From Bordetella parapertussis (GTDB taxonomy: Bacteria > Bacteroidota > Bacteroidia > Chitinophagales > Chitinophagaceae): a DNA stretch of 64,000 nucleotides. Both the position numbers and the translations under genes were made by a program. Below, in pieces: positions 34,053-44,047 of the stretch. How positions within the stretch are numbered: the stretch's first letter is position 1; each line of letters opens with the position of its first letter. The stretch covers positions 89,702 to 153,701 of the forward strand of contig CALQJX020000006.1 of assembly GCA_943331005.2 (NCBI GenBank), written 5' to 3'. The notes beneath the pieces are model-generated. The model was not told the DNA's origin, searched no databases, and saw nothing but the letters and a program-made list of their open reading frames with translations.

Positions 34053-35831
34053 TTACCCGGCATAGAACGCTTCTATTTCCAGCTTATACTTCTCAGCTAT
34101 CACCTTGCGCTTTATTTTCAGCGATGGGGTCAGTTCACCTGTATCTATGGTCCACTCATCAGCCAGCAGGCATATCTTCTTCACCTGCTCCGGATGGCTG
34201 AAGAACTCGTTATACTTATCTACCTGTTTCTGCATCACTGCAATAGCTTCGGGCAGCAATATCAGCTTACTATTACTTTCCGGTAGTGTCAGCGCCTCAT
34301 AGTGCTCCTTCAGGTAATTGCGCAGCTGTGCAAATGCCGGCACTATCAGTGCTGATACAAACTTCTGTCCGGCACCGGTCACCATCATCTGCTCTATGAA
34401 AATGCTTTCCTTCATCCGGTTCTCTACAGCCTGTGGCGCTACATACTTTCCACCCGATGTTTTGAATATCTCTTTCTTACGATCTGTTATTTTCAGAAAA
34501 CGGCCTTCTACCCAGGTACCTATATCGCCGGTGCAGAACCAGCCATCCTTAAAGGCAGCTGCAGTTATCTCCGGATGTTTGTAATAACCTATGGTCACAT
34601 TCGGCCCCTTGGTAAGTATCTCCCCATCTTCGGCTATCATCACTTCCACATTATCTATCAGAGTACCTATAGAGCCTATACGCCGTTCCTCGCTCTCAAA
34701 ACGGTTCACAGATATTACCGGAGATGTTTCCGTTAGTCCATACCCTTCCATGATCACTATTCCTGCCGATGAGAAAATACGGGCCAGCCTTTCCTGACAC
34801 GCTGCAGAACCCGTAACTATGGCTTTTACATTACCTCCCAGCGCTTCCCGCCACTTCACAAATACCAGCTTATTGGCCAGCCACAACTGCATTCTGTACC
34901 AAAGCGAACCGTGGTGCACATTATCATATTTTTTGCCCAATGCCAGCGCCCAGAAGAACAACATTTTCTTTATTCCTGTCAGCTCCATGGCAGTAGCCAT
35001 AATGCGTTCGTATACTTTCTCCAATAGTCGGGGTACTGTAGTAAACACTATCGGCTTCACCTCTTTCAGGTTGGCGCCTATAGTATCCATACTCTCGGCA
35101 TAATATATAGCCACTCCCGAGTTAATGTAGACATAGGTCACCATCCGCTCAAAAATATGATTGAGCGGCAAAAAGCTCAGCGCCCTACCGCTCGGATCGG
35201 CAAACGAAAATGCCGGCATAGAGTCGTGAACGTTACTGGCTATATTGCGGTGGGTCAGCATTACCCCCTTCGGGTCTCCGGTAGTTCCAGAGGTGTAAAT
35301 GATGGTTGCCAGTGTATCTGTATTGATACGGGCTATTAAAGACTCATCGGGTGCAGCATTCTTTTCGGTAAGTGTTGTCCAGTGTGCCACTCCGGGCAGT
35401 TTGTCAAAAGAATAGACCTGCTGTAGTCCGGGAATCTCGGTGAATGCAGTTTTGAAACGTTCATAAATTTCGGCATTGGCTACAAAAACGATCTTCACCT
35501 CTGCTTCGCTCAGCACATATACCAGTTCCGTTGGACTAATCGTCGGATATACCGGCGTCAGCACTGCACCTGTCAGCTGCACACCCACATCGGTTATCAT
35601 CCATTCAGGCCTGTTGGGCGATATGATAGCTATCTTCTCCTGTTTTTCCGGCTCCAGCACTGCATTGGTTATACCAAGCTGCAGCAAACCACCAGCCAGT
35701 TTTCTGGCTGTTTCCCACACCTCACTGCACGAATAGGTTCGCCATGCGCCTTGCTCCTTTGCTGCCAGCATGGTTGCTGCAGGTGTCTGCTCACTTCGCT
35801 GCTGTACAATATCAAATAGCCGCTGTATCAT
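34053..35831 (-). CDS. Long-chain acyl-CoA synthetase (AMP-forming)
   Basis: Activates fatty acids to acyl-CoA through an acyl-adenylate. The ATP-binding P-loop is TIIYTSGTTGDPKGVMLTH, EGYGLTETSPV is the A5 motif, and WFCTGDIGTWVEGRFLKITD holds the hinge aspartate. The catalytic lysine is in SLKIKRKVIAEKY near the end. At 592 residues it belongs to the FadD15/ACSL-like group. It is a single gene on the minus strand; the following gene is also minus but separate. Confidence 0.93.
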   Translation of the reverse strand: MIQRLFDIVQQRSEQTPAATMLAAKEQGAWRTYSCSEVWETARKLAGGLLQLGITNAVLEPEKQEKIAIISPNRPEWMITDVGVQLTGAVLTPVYPTISPTELVYVLSEAEVKIVFVANAEIYERFKTAFTEIPGLQQVYSFDKLPGVAHWTTLTEKNAAPDESLIARINTDTLATIIYTSGTTGDPKGVMLTHRNIASNVHDSMPAFSFADPSGRALSFLPLNHIFERMVTYVYINSGVAIYYAESMDTIGANLKEVKPIVFTTVPRLLEKVYERIMATAMELTGIKKMLFFWALALGKKYDNVHHGSLWYRMQLWLANKLVFVKWREALGGNVKAIVTGSAACQERLARIFSSAGIVIMEGYGLTETSPVISVNRFESEERRIGSIGTLIDNVEVMIAEDGEILTKGPNVTIGYYKHPEITAAAFKDGWFCTGDIGTWVEGRFLKITDRKKEIFKTSGGKYVAPQAVENRMKESIFIEQMMVTGAGQKFVSALIVPAFAQLRNYLKEHYEALTLPESNSKLILLPEAIAVMQKQVDKYNEFFSHPEQVKKICLLADEWTIDTGELTPSLKIKRKVIAEKYKLEIEAFYAG

Positions 35832-35885
35832 GTCATAAATTTAAAGATTAAAACCAATATATGTTTTCCAACTCTTCCGCTGCAC

Positions 35886-36467
35886 TTAGTCTGCAAGTAT
35901 CAGATGATCGCTTTTTAGCTTACTATCTATCAGCTTGGCATCTTCTGCTTTTCTCCTTACTTCCATCAGCTTACTGAAACCCGATGAGAACATAGTGCTG
36001 AATAAAGACAGCGTTGTTTCATCAGTAGGCTTCTTATCTTCTTCTATCGAAAAACTCATCGTCATAGTTCCTTTTGCCGGATCGAGCTTAATGATTATGC
36101 GTTTGTCAGACATGATATCAGATGCATCATTATCAGATATCAGCGTATATTCATCTGCCTGTGTAAACTTCACAAAATCAAATATCCGCACATCTCTCAC
36201 CACCATATTCTGTGCTGCATCAAACTGGTAACAGTTCATCACATAATGATCCATCTCCTTTTTTATTCTCAGAAACATGGGCGACTTTATTCGGGTTGTG
36301 TCTACCATTTTATTCCCCTTTTCTAGCCACGACGGATATGCAGCTACATCTGCAACCTGGTTATAGTTTTTGTTCCACAAACCGGTAAATCTGTCTTCCT
36401 GAATGCAAGAGGATAGCAACAGTAGCATACAAAGAGTAAGAATGCTATATATTTTCATGACGTTCAT
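35886..36467 (-). CDS. Lipoprotein of unknown function
   Basis: 193 residues starting MNVMKIYSILTLCMLLLLSSC, a lipoprotein signal with the lipid cysteine at residue 21. The mature part is mixed alpha/beta with many charged residues and no recognised family. ATG at 36458 (MKIYSILTL) is an equally good start. It lies 54 bases upstream of the acyl-CoA synthetase gene on the same strand, so the two may be co-transcribed. Confidence 0.72.
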   Translation of the reverse strand: MNVMKIYSILTLCMLLLLSSCIQEDRFTGLWNKNYNQVADVAAYPSWLEKGNKMVDTTRIKSPMFLRIKKEMDHYVMNCYQFDAAQNMVVRDVRIFDFVKFTQADEYTLISDNDASDIMSDKRIIIKLDPAKGTMTMSFSIEEDKKPTDETTLSLFSTMFSSGFSKLMEVRRKAEDAKLIDSKLKSDHLILAD

Positions 36468-36596
36468 TTACATATTGGATACTCATAAAAATACACGCTG
36501 CAGCGGGTTTTCCCTATAGCACATGCATGTTTTTAGTTAATTAAATACTATTACTGTACTTTGTGCGACTAATTAAAAGACAAACCGCATTTTAAT

Positions 36597-37892
36597 ATGG
36601 CAGAAGTAGCTCATACTCCGGCCGGCAAGAACCGGATCACACTATACATACTCATAGCCATGGCTTTGGGCATATTTATCGGCTATCTCATCAACATCTT
36701 TGTTCCTGAGGTTGCAGAGGTGCATACCGGAAAAACTAACGGCTCTTTCCTGTCCGGCATCACCCGCGAAGGGGTGCTGCAACCCTTCTCCCTGCTGGCC
36801 GATGTGTTTCTGAGGCTCGTCAAAATGATCATTGCCCCTCTGGTTTTCAGCACATTGGTAGTTGGAGTGGCAAAGCAGGGCAACATTAATGCTGTAGGGC
36901 GTATCGGTGGCAAGACCATGTTGTGGTTCATCACCTTTTCCCTGATCAGTCTGGTTATGGGTATGCTGCTGGTCAATACTTTCCTGCCCGGCATTGCCAT
37001 GCACCTGCCCCTGCCCGATGCTACAGGTACCACAGTAGCTCATGCCTCGCTCAGCCTAAAAGAATTCATCAGTCACATATTCCCCACCAGCATCATAGAT
37101 GCTATGGCAAAGAACGAGATTCTACAGGTAGTGGTCTTCTCGCTGTTCTTTGGGGTGGCAACAGCTGCTGTTGGCGAAAAAGGGGCCATTGTCATTACTG
37201 TACTCGATTCTGTGGCACATATCATTCTCAAGGTCACTGCCTATGTCATGAACTTTGCGCCACTGGCCGTTCTTGGCGCCATGACTGCCGTTATTGGCAA
37301 GCAGGGTCTGGGTATTCTCAGCACCTATTCGCTCTTCATCGGCGAATTCTATCTGGGCTTGTTCCTCTTGTTTGCTATACTGCTATTTGCAGTTTGGCTG
37401 TTTATTCGCGGCAGGGTACCTGTACTGCTCCGGCACATCAAAGAGCCTGCACTACTGGCTTTCTCTACTGCCAGCAGCGAGGCTGCCTTCCCCAAACTCA
37501 TGCTGGAACTGGAACGTTTTGGCTGCGATGAGAAGATAGTCAGCTTTGTACTGCCTCTGGGCTATTCCTTCAACCTCGACGGTTCCATGATGTATATGTC
37601 TTTTGCATCTATATTCATTGCACAGTGCTATGGTATTCACCTCGATGTGGCTACTCAGGTCAGTATGCTCCTAGTACTCATGATCACCAGCAAGGGTATT
37701 GCCGGTGTTCCCAGGGCGTCACTAGTGGTCATTGCCGGCACACTCGCTACTTTCAAGATTCCCGAGGCTGGTCTGGCACTGCTGCTGGGTATAGACCCCC
37801 TGCTTGATATGGGCCGTGCCGCTACCAATGTGGTTGGCAACAGCGTTGCAACAGTTGCTATGTGTAAATGGGAAGGCGCCCTGAAAGATTAG
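36597..37892 (+). CDS. Dicarboxylate/amino acid:cation symporter (DAACS family)
   Basis: A GltP/DctA-type sodium- or proton-coupled carrier of 431 residues. The serine-rich re-entrant hairpin appears as FSTASSEAAFPKLM near residue 287, and GYSFNLDGSMMYMSFA is the conserved segment 7. SKGIAGVPRASLVVIAGTL is the second hairpin, and GRAATNVVGNS carries the substrate-binding Asn/Arg region. Segment counts agree with eight membrane helices and two hairpins. Whether it prefers glutamate, aspartate or C4-dicarboxylates cannot be told. Confidence 0.93.
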   Translation: MAEVAHTPAGKNRITLYILIAMALGIFIGYLINIFVPEVAEVHTGKTNGSFLSGITREGVLQPFSLLADVFLRLVKMIIAPLVFSTLVVGVAKQGNINAVGRIGGKTMLWFITFSLISLVMGMLLVNTFLPGIAMHLPLPDATGTTVAHASLSLKEFISHIFPTSIIDAMAKNEILQVVVFSLFFGVATAAVGEKGAIVITVLDSVAHIILKVTAYVMNFAPLAVLGAMTAVIGKQGLGILSTYSLFIGEFYLGLFLLFAILLFAVWLFIRGRVPVLLRHIKEPALLAFSTASSEAAFPKLMLELERFGCDEKIVSFVLPLGYSFNLDGSMMYMSFASIFIAQCYGIHLDVATQVSMLLVLMITSKGIAGVPRASLVVIAGTLATFKIPEAGLALLLGIDPLLDMGRAATNVVGNSVATVAMCKWEGALKD

Positions 37893-37927
37893 AAAAACCT
37901 TTATTTATTTTATTATTTTTAATGACA

Positions 37928-37946
37928 CGTTAATGACTCATTAACG
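37928..37946. promoter_or_regulatory. Inverted repeat between the symporter and the membrane protein gene
   Basis: CGTTAAT, 5 bases, ATTAACG. It sits 36 bases after the symporter stop codon and about 45 bases before a near-consensus -7 box (TATCTTTA, 37992-37999) of the next gene. It could be an operator or a weak terminator. Confidence 0.35.
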
Positions 37947-38021
37947 GACTACTAATTATAGTAGTATTTTCGGTATAGCAGGAAGAACTGAATATCTTTA
38001 CTGACAGAAAAGCATAGCCCC

Positions 38022-38651
38022 ATGCATAAAACTCTCAGGATAGTTGCAGTAACTGCAATTGTCTCAATATTACCCTTTTCATCATTTGCTGCTGTCGTAG
38101 ACACTGAAAACATAGTACTGAAAGCACAGATCATCTCTGTGATCAATTTCCTGCTTTTTCTTTCTGCACTCATCCCCCTGAAGGAGTTGATATGGCCCAG
38201 CCATAACAATCGGATACCTTTTCTGGCCTCACATGCAGCAACTATTGTGGTTTTTTATCTGCTCAGCCTCCCGTTTCTTATCAATCATCGTTATTACTAC
38301 GAGGGGTACGAAAACCTGGTGCCGCTAGAAGTTGTAACTAAATTCTTTTTCTCCCTTACTATTACTTCTGCTCAGCAATGGGTTATTATTGCTGCCTTCC
38401 TAATGGATCTTATCTGCATCAAGCGGATACATTCCGAGTTCTATAGTGCCACTCACGAAACAAGCACGATGGAATATCAAGAAAACGAAGAAAACTACGG
38501 AACGATGGCGGAAACTGTTACAAATTCAGAGATCAGCGCTCACATAACAGATACTGTCCATAACTACGCTGAAACTACCATGGAATCCCAGTCGCAATCT
38601 GTAGAAGAAGTGGCCAAAATGACCCTGCATTCCGAAGAGGCTACTGTATAA
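38022..38651 (+). CDS. Membrane protein of unknown function
   Basis: 209 residues with a cleavable signal or first helix (MHKTLRIVAVTAIVSILPFSSFA). Three further hydrophobic segments follow (near residues 36-52, 67-88 and 104-130). The last 70 residues are acidic and rich in Ser, Thr and Glu and are probably cytoplasmic or disordered. No family is recognised. A near-consensus -7 box TATCTTTA lies about 22 bases upstream of the ATG. Confidence 0.7.
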   Translation: MHKTLRIVAVTAIVSILPFSSFAAVVDTENIVLKAQIISVINFLLFLSALIPLKELIWPSHNNRIPFLASHAATIVVFYLLSLPFLINHRYYYEGYENLVPLEVVTKFFFSLTITSAQQWVIIAAFLMDLICIKRIHSEFYSATHETSTMEYQENEENYGTMAETVTNSEISAHITDTVHNYAETTMESQSQSVEEVAKMTLHSEEATV

Positions 38652-38661
38652 GTAGTATTAT

Positions 38662-39864
38662 TCATTTCCTGTTTACTGCTTTTGCTACAGTTGCTGTCAC
38701 AAATAATGCCAGCATCACCAAACAAATACCGAAAGCTGCCAGCACTGGCCAGCCCGGCAACGACGGCAACAACAGTCCGTTTTGCAGCGCCTTTGCCGCC
38801 ACCTCATATTGCACTACTACGCAGAGCAAAAGTGCTATTATCATACTCACTGCTATCATGGGCAGAAAATGACGCCCCATGAACCTGCGCAGCGTACGCG
38901 CATCATAACCCAGCTGTTGCAGCAATACTATCGACTTACTGGCCCTGGTTATGGTCAGCTCTATGAACAGTACGAACACCAGTGCACTTATAACCATCAG
39001 CACCAACGCCAGAATCCCGGTTGCGCCCGTCACCACTTCCACTACAGCCCGCATGCGGCTCCAGCGCAGTTGCTGCGGCTCGGTTACATACCCATGTTGC
39101 TGCAAATAGTCGGTAAAACGGCCATCAGAGGGATCTTTTACTTTCAGGATCAGCTGCGATGGTCTGCGCACCATTCCCGGTGCGGCATAGTGACTGTTGC
39201 CATATGCTATAAAAGAAGCCGGTACCAGTACAGAGCCTATCCTGTCCGAGAAGCCGGATACATGCGCCGCAAAAGACGCACCACCTGCGCCACCTGCCTG
39301 CAGCTTCAGCCCCACAGACCTTACCGACTGCCGAGACAACTGCGGCAATCCCTGCCCGGGTGCAAACACATAGTTATAGATATCCAGAAACCGCGACGAA
39401 AGGATCACCGGCAGGTCTCTGTTGCCCGGCTGCCAGTTCCAGTCATCTGGCAGCTCCTCCAGAAAACGGTCTGGCACACATTCCAGCGGCAACTCTGTAG
39501 ACATGGCCAGTCTTCCGCCTATCACTGCATACACCGGAAACAGGGCTGGCGTCACTTCACCGGCATCAAGTACCTGCGGCACACGCAGCAGTTCTTTAGT
39601 TTCGTTTTCAGAGAAAGTGTTGGCGGCAGCATTGCCCATCGTTTGTTCGGTTATCTGCTTGCCTATCACCATATAGGTGCTGTTGCCATTGCCACTGGCG
39701 TCTTCTCCGCTTAGCAGCAAACCAAAGTTCCACCAAGCCAGCACACTCAGCAACAGCAACCCGGTTCCCACACACAGCACCACCAGTGCCGCACGCAGCT
39801 TGCCCTTGCCTTGTCCCTGCAGCAGCAGGCGCATCAGTATATTGTTTTGCTGCTTGCTGCTCAC
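38662..39864 (-). CDS. ABC transporter permease, FtsX/LolC-like
   Basis: A 400-residue permease with one N-terminal membrane helix (ALVVLCVGTGLLLLSVLAWW), a large periplasmic domain of about 220 residues and three C-terminal helices. This is the layout of the FtsX/MacB/LolC superfamily. The start ATG overlaps the ATPase stop codon (ATGA), so the two form one transporter. The family works by mechanotransmission rather than as a channel; the cargo is unknown. LolC/E and other lipid-linked functions are possible. Confidence 0.85.
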   Translation of the reverse strand: MSSKQQNNILMRLLLQGQGKGKLRAALVVLCVGTGLLLLSVLAWWNFGLLLSGEDASGNGNSTYMVIGKQITEQTMGNAAANTFSENETKELLRVPQVLDAGEVTPALFPVYAVIGGRLAMSTELPLECVPDRFLEELPDDWNWQPGNRDLPVILSSRFLDIYNYVFAPGQGLPQLSRQSVRSVGLKLQAGGAGGASFAAHVSGFSDRIGSVLVPASFIAYGNSHYAAPGMVRRPSQLILKVKDPSDGRFTDYLQQHGYVTEPQQLRWSRMRAVVEVVTGATGILALVLMVISALVFVLFIELTITRASKSIVLLQQLGYDARTLRRFMGRHFLPMIAVSMIIALLLCVVVQYEVAAKALQNGLLLPSLPGWPVLAAFGICLVMLALFVTATVAKAVNRK

Positions 39865-40505
39865 ATCAGTAAGGTTTGGGTGTAATCAAAATAGTCATTG
39901 CTATCCAGCTCGGCCAGTAGCATTCCTGCCTGCTGCTGCTGCACCACTTCCTGTATCAGGGCTATAGCATTTTGCCGGTTCACTACATCCAGATGGCTGA
40001 AGGGTTCATCCATCAGCAACCAGCTAAACGGCTGCACCAATGCCCTGATTATAGCTACCCGCTGCAGCTCACCATATGATAGTGTTGCCGCAAGTGCATC
40101 TGCTTTATCTGTTATTCCCAGTCTGCTCATCCATTCCTGCACCTGTGCCGCAGCTACACTATTCGTCAGAAGTCTTTTTACTTCTATATTCTCCAGAGCA
40201 GTAAGCGAAGGAAACAGGCGCATATCCTGAAAGATAACCGATAAACTTTCCCGGCGTTGCCTCGCCCATCCGGCATCATCCATTGTCGCTATATCCTTTC
40301 CACCCCAACTTATGCGACCATTATAATCATTTCGTAAACCATACAGCATATGTATAAGCGTGGTTTTGCCGGTACCCGATGGCGCCTGCACCAGCACAAT
40401 AGCACCGGCAGTCATGGCCACATCTGTGTTCCATACCCCCGTTCGGTGTACCCTAAGCCTTTCCTGTAAATGCGCGGGCACCACGCCCTGCATGCTCAGT
40501 TGCAT
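39861..40505 (-). CDS. ABC transporter ATPase, LolD-like
   Basis: The ATP-binding subunit paired with the permease at 38662. Walker A is APSGTGKTT, with Ala in place of the usual first Gly. The signature reads LSYGELQRV and Walker B is WLLMDEP followed by a D-loop SHLD. The start at 40505 (MQLSMQGVVP) is preferred because the longer frame to 40610 would overlap the methyltransferase gene. The product is then 214 residues, the usual size for this group. Confidence 0.87.
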   Translation of the reverse strand: MQLSMQGVVPAHLQERLRVHRTGVWNTDVAMTAGAIVLVQAPSGTGKTTLIHMLYGLRNDYNGRISWGGKDIATMDDAGWARQRRESLSVIFQDMRLFPSLTALENIEVKRLLTNSVAAAQVQEWMSRLGITDKADALAATLSYGELQRVAIIRALVQPFSWLLMDEPFSHLDVVNRQNAIALIQEVVQQQQAGMLLAELDSNDYFDYTQTLLM

Positions 40506-40560
40506 GGTTCTGTATATTTCATCAAAAATAAGGTATGCAGCCCACCCTGCCGCTGCGTTG

Positions 40561-41685
40561 TTACTGCAATATGGCCATGAACATACTGTCTGCCCTTGCT
40601 GCAATGCCATTTATCAGTTGCATACGTACCACCTTCAGCCCTGTCTGCTTCACTATTTCGGCAACCACAGCTTCATTCTCCTCCCTGAAGACGGAACAGG
40701 TAATGTAGAAAAGCCTGCCACCCTGTTTCAGGTGCCTGCTCACATTCACGGCTATCTGCTGCTGCAACACCGGGAAGCTGCGCTGTGTCTGCTCTTTAAA
40801 GAAAAATAGCTGCTCGGGCGTGCGTGCCCATGTGCCGCTGCCACTACAGGGCACATCGCATATTATGTTGTCAAACTGTTGCTTGCTCAGTGTCTGGCTC
40901 AGTCCGGCGGCATCTGCTGCATCTGCCACATAGGCTGCAGGCTCCGCATAACGGTACAGCCTGAACCGCTCCTTCAGATTACTGATGATGCTGGCACGCT
41001 TGTCCGTTACTGTCAGCTGCACCTTCACCTTCCTGCTCATCAGCAAGAGCGACTTGCCCCCCGCACCACAGCAACTGTCATACCAGCGCTCATCAGCCAC
41101 AGGCTCAAAAAAACTACCTGTATACTGAGAAGAGGCATCCTGCACTGCATAACTCCCCTCCGGCAGATACGTATCTACAGGCGTACCATTGGGTATGGCA
41201 ATACATGTATCGCTTATTTCTGTATAAACCACCTGCTTTTCGGCCAGCAGAGACTTTATTTTTTCCCGGTCGCTCACTACACGTATAAATAGCAGGGGCT
41301 GCACAGTCATAGATTGCAGCCAGGCTGCCCTGTCTATGCCTTCGCTAAGCGCCAATTCCGGCACAAAAAGAAGATCTGCATCAAAAACAGGCTCTTTGGC
41401 AGGTGCAGGCACGCACGCAAACAGCCTCATGTAGCCTTCCATAGGCACCTGGCAAACCTTCAGACAGGCCATTACCTTGTGCTCCAGATCATGAGTACCT
41501 GTTTCCGGCAAAACTATCCCCTTCACACACCTGAACCAGCTATAAAGTATGGTACTCAGCATTCTGCGGTCGCGACTACCCAGCGCAGGGTACTTTTTAC
41601 AATAATTCCTCAGAAAATGTGCAAAAGGCACACTACCATCATAGGTACCGATCAATGTCCGGATGTGCTGCCAGAGATACTGCAT
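40561..41685 (-). CDS. RsmB/NOP-family rRNA cytosine-5 methyltransferase
   Basis: Adds a methyl group to a cytosine C5 in RNA, probably 16S rRNA. The SAM-binding motif is DSCCGAGGKSLLLM. The two catalytic-region cysteines are in DVPCSGSGTWARTPE and ITCSVFREENEAVV. The frame opens at 41766, but MQYLWQHIRT at 41685 begins the recognisable N-terminal NusB-like region, so that start is used (374 residues). The ABC ATPase gene follows 55 bases downstream on the same strand. Confidence 0.9.
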   Translation of the reverse strand: MQYLWQHIRTLIGTYDGSVPFAHFLRNYCKKYPALGSRDRRMLSTILYSWFRCVKGIVLPETGTHDLEHKVMACLKVCQVPMEGYMRLFACVPAPAKEPVFDADLLFVPELALSEGIDRAAWLQSMTVQPLLFIRVVSDREKIKSLLAEKQVVYTEISDTCIAIPNGTPVDTYLPEGSYAVQDASSQYTGSFFEPVADERWYDSCCGAGGKSLLLMSRKVKVQLTVTDKRASIISNLKERFRLYRYAEPAAYVADAADAAGLSQTLSKQQFDNIICDVPCSGSGTWARTPEQLFFFKEQTQRSFPVLQQQIAVNVSRHLKQGGRLFYITCSVFREENEAVVAEIVKQTGLKVVRMQLINGIAARADSMFMAILQ

Positions 41686-42347
41686 AGTGTGTTGCAACAA
41701 TACGCAGAATTCAGATAAGAAACAGACGTAAAAAGAGAAAAATATAAACGTTTTTTTGCTGCTCATTTTTTAGCGCTCCGAATGTGGATAACTATAAAGT
41801 GCTTTGTATGTTTTTTTTAGTTTTAACAAATCAAAAGGAAGCCGTTTGTAAAGGAAAAAATAATTTTGAGAATTACTTGGAATCTCGGCAAATAGTATTA
41901 ATGGTGGGAATATACCTTTGTGTACAAAACCGCTAAAACCCGCTACAGCAAGCGCTTTCAGCCGCTCATCAAACATATCATACAAGTAGTTTCCCGCGTA
42001 TAGAATCAAGTTGGAAAAACAAAAATTTTTTTGAAAAAAGATGAACAAAAAAAAATCTCAGGCACAAACTTCATTCTGTAAGATTTAGTAAACAAACAAG
42101 TGGAAAACAATTTTTTTTTTCAACAAAATGTTAGCAATTTCGTCCTTCTGCTTCCGGTAAGCGGGAAACCATCATGAAAAGTGAAAATCGAGTCGAGGCT
42201 TCAGTAAAAAAAACAATAACTTTAGGTATAGGATTTTAAACGATACCCACTGGAAACGAATAGCATGTTTCAATGGTCTGGACTCGTCACCTCCGTTACC
42301 TTCTAAAATAAACAAAAGGCTTAATCAGCGAATGTTGTTTTATTAAT
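41686..42347. other. AT-rich intergenic region upstream of dnaA, candidate replication origin
   Basis: About 660 bases with no convincing gene; the small minus-strand frame 41770-42048 looks like AT-rich noise. It holds one perfect DnaA box (41783-41791) and two one-mismatch boxes, at 41919-41927 (TGTGTACAA) and 42099-42107 (AGTGGAAAA). A/T tracts near 42020-42060 and 42110-42120 are suitable for strand opening. It lies directly before dnaA. Not every member of this phylum has its origin here, so this is a candidate only. Confidence 0.5.
41783..41791 (-). promoter_or_regulatory. Perfect DnaA box
   Basis: TGTGGATAA on the plus strand, i.e. TTATCCACA on the minus strand, an exact match to the strong DnaA site. 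Confidence 0.65.
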
Positions 42348-43823
42348 ATGGATAAACACGTTTACAATACAATCAACAACAACCTTTTGACCGAAGCAGA
42401 ACAGCTTTGGGAAAAATGTCTTGTCATAATTAAGGATAACCTCAGCTGGCGCACTTACCAGACCTGGTTCGAGCCCATCAAGGCAGTGAACCTCAACGAT
42501 AGTGTCCTCACGCTCCAGGTACCAAGTCAGTTCTTCTACGAATGGCTCGAAGAGCACTATGTAGAACTCCTGGGAAAGACCATCAAACGTGTGTTAGGTA
42601 AAGAAGGTCGGCTCGAGTACCGCATCATGATGGAGGGTAACGCAAAGAAACCTGCTTCCGTTAACATGCCGGGAAGCACCATGAGCAAACCGGGCAAGGA
42701 CAATAACTATATAGACATGCCACTCAAGTGGGATGATCCGCATAGCATCAAAACTCCTTATGCCATTCCGGGGCTCAAACGCATGCAGATAGATCCGCAG
42801 CTCAACAGCAATTATACTTTCGATAATTATGTAGAGGGCGATTGCAACCGTGTTGCAAGGTCTGCAGGTATACACGTAGCACAGAAACCAGGTGCCACCT
42901 CTTTCAATCCGCTCGTTGTTTTCGGCGGCGTTGGTTGGGGCAAAACCCACCTCGTACAGGCCATAGGCAACGAAGTGCGCAGGCTGCACCCCAACAAATC
43001 TGTGCTTTACGTAAGCGCAGAGAAGTTCATCAATCAGTTCATAGACCACTCTAAGAACAATGAAGTGAATGATTTCATCCACTTCTACCAGCTTATAGAT
43101 GTACTCATCATGGATGATATACACCTGTTCGTATCTGCCGTAAAAACGCAGGATGTGTTCTTTGCTATATTCAATCACCTGCACCAGAACGGCAAGCAGA
43201 TCATCCTCACCAGCGATACCGCCCCGCGCGATCTCGAAGGCATGCAGGAACGCCTGCTCAGCAGGTTCCGCTGGGGACTTAACGCAGATATTCAGGCACC
43301 AGACTTCGAAACAAGACAGGCAATACTGCGCGTGAAAATGCGCCAGGAAGGCCTGGAAATACCAGACGAAGTGGTGCGCTATGTAGCCTACAACGTACAG
43401 AGCAATGTACGCGAGCTGGAAGGAGCCCTCATAGCCCTTTTCGCGCAGGCCACACTCAACAAGAAAGAAATAGACATAGACCTTGCAAAGCGCGTCATGA
43501 AGAACTTCGTGAAGACCGCCGCAAGAGAAATGACCATAGAGAACATACAGAAGATGGTATGCGACTACTACCATGTTTCTTACGAAAGGCTCCTTACCAA
43601 AACGCGCAAGCGCGAAGTGGTACTGGCCAGGCAGATCACTATGTACTTTGCCAAGAAGTTCACCAAGCAGTCACTCAAGACCATCGGCGATCACTTCGGC
43701 GGATTCGATCACACTACCGTGATCCACTCTTGCCAGACCGTTGAGAACCTTATGGCTACAGATGCAGAATATAAGGACAACCTTATGGAACTGCAGCAGA
43801 AAGTACAGATGGCAAGCATATAA
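42348..43823 (+). CDS. dnaA: Chromosomal replication initiator protein
   Basis: DnaA opens the origin and loads the helicase. Domain I (residues 1-90) includes WRTYQTWFEPIKAV. A linker follows, then the AAA+ domain with Walker A FGGVGWGKTHL near residue 192 and Walker B DVLIMDDIHLF. Domain IV carries the DNA-binding signature FGGFDHTTVIHSCQTVENL. The 491 residues fit the family. The start ATG at 42348 has no good ribosome site, as is usual in this phylum. Confidence 0.97.
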   Translation: MDKHVYNTINNNLLTEAEQLWEKCLVIIKDNLSWRTYQTWFEPIKAVNLNDSVLTLQVPSQFFYEWLEEHYVELLGKTIKRVLGKEGRLEYRIMMEGNAKKPASVNMPGSTMSKPGKDNNYIDMPLKWDDPHSIKTPYAIPGLKRMQIDPQLNSNYTFDNYVEGDCNRVARSAGIHVAQKPGATSFNPLVVFGGVGWGKTHLVQAIGNEVRRLHPNKSVLYVSAEKFINQFIDHSKNNEVNDFIHFYQLIDVLIMDDIHLFVSAVKTQDVFFAIFNHLHQNGKQIILTSDTAPRDLEGMQERLLSRFRWGLNADIQAPDFETRQAILRVKMRQEGLEIPDEVVRYVAYNVQSNVRELEGALIALFAQATLNKKEIDIDLAKRVMKNFVKTAAREMTIENIQKMVCDYYHVSYERLLTKTRKREVVLARQITMYFAKKFTKQSLKTIGDHFGGFDHTTVIHSCQTVENLMATDAEYKDNLMELQQKVQMASI

Positions 43824-43975
43824 GGCCGTATTGCTGCCCCGCAGCATACAAAACCAATACAGATCTTTGATAAGTTTTTAATAGTCTTCATTTGCCCTGC
43901 CGGCACTGCGTATACAACATACACAAGCTGGCATTGCATTATGAAAAAGACTATGCAGAAAAGTGGCAAATAAGA

Positions 43976-44006
43976 TTTGTATGTTTCAGTTATTGCATTA
44001 TCTTTG
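43976..44006 (+). promoter_or_regulatory. Promoter of the tRNA-Ser/tRNA-Pro operon
   Basis: TTTG (43976-43979), 19 bases and TATCTTTG (43999-44006), a full consensus match. Transcription would begin near 44012, some 36 bases before tRNA-Ser. Confidence 0.8.
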
Positions 44007-44047
44007 CAGTCCCTTAGAAATAAGGACACATACTAATAAGGCCATAA

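Noticed and set aside
37952..38209. 85-codon minus-strand frame
   Set aside because: Overlaps the start of the plus-strand membrane protein gene, which has a signal peptide and a promoter-like box.
41770..42048. 92-codon minus-strand frame upstream of dnaA
   Set aside because: AT-rich, Phe/Leu/Tyr-biased, no signal or motif, and it overlaps the perfect DnaA box and the candidate origin.
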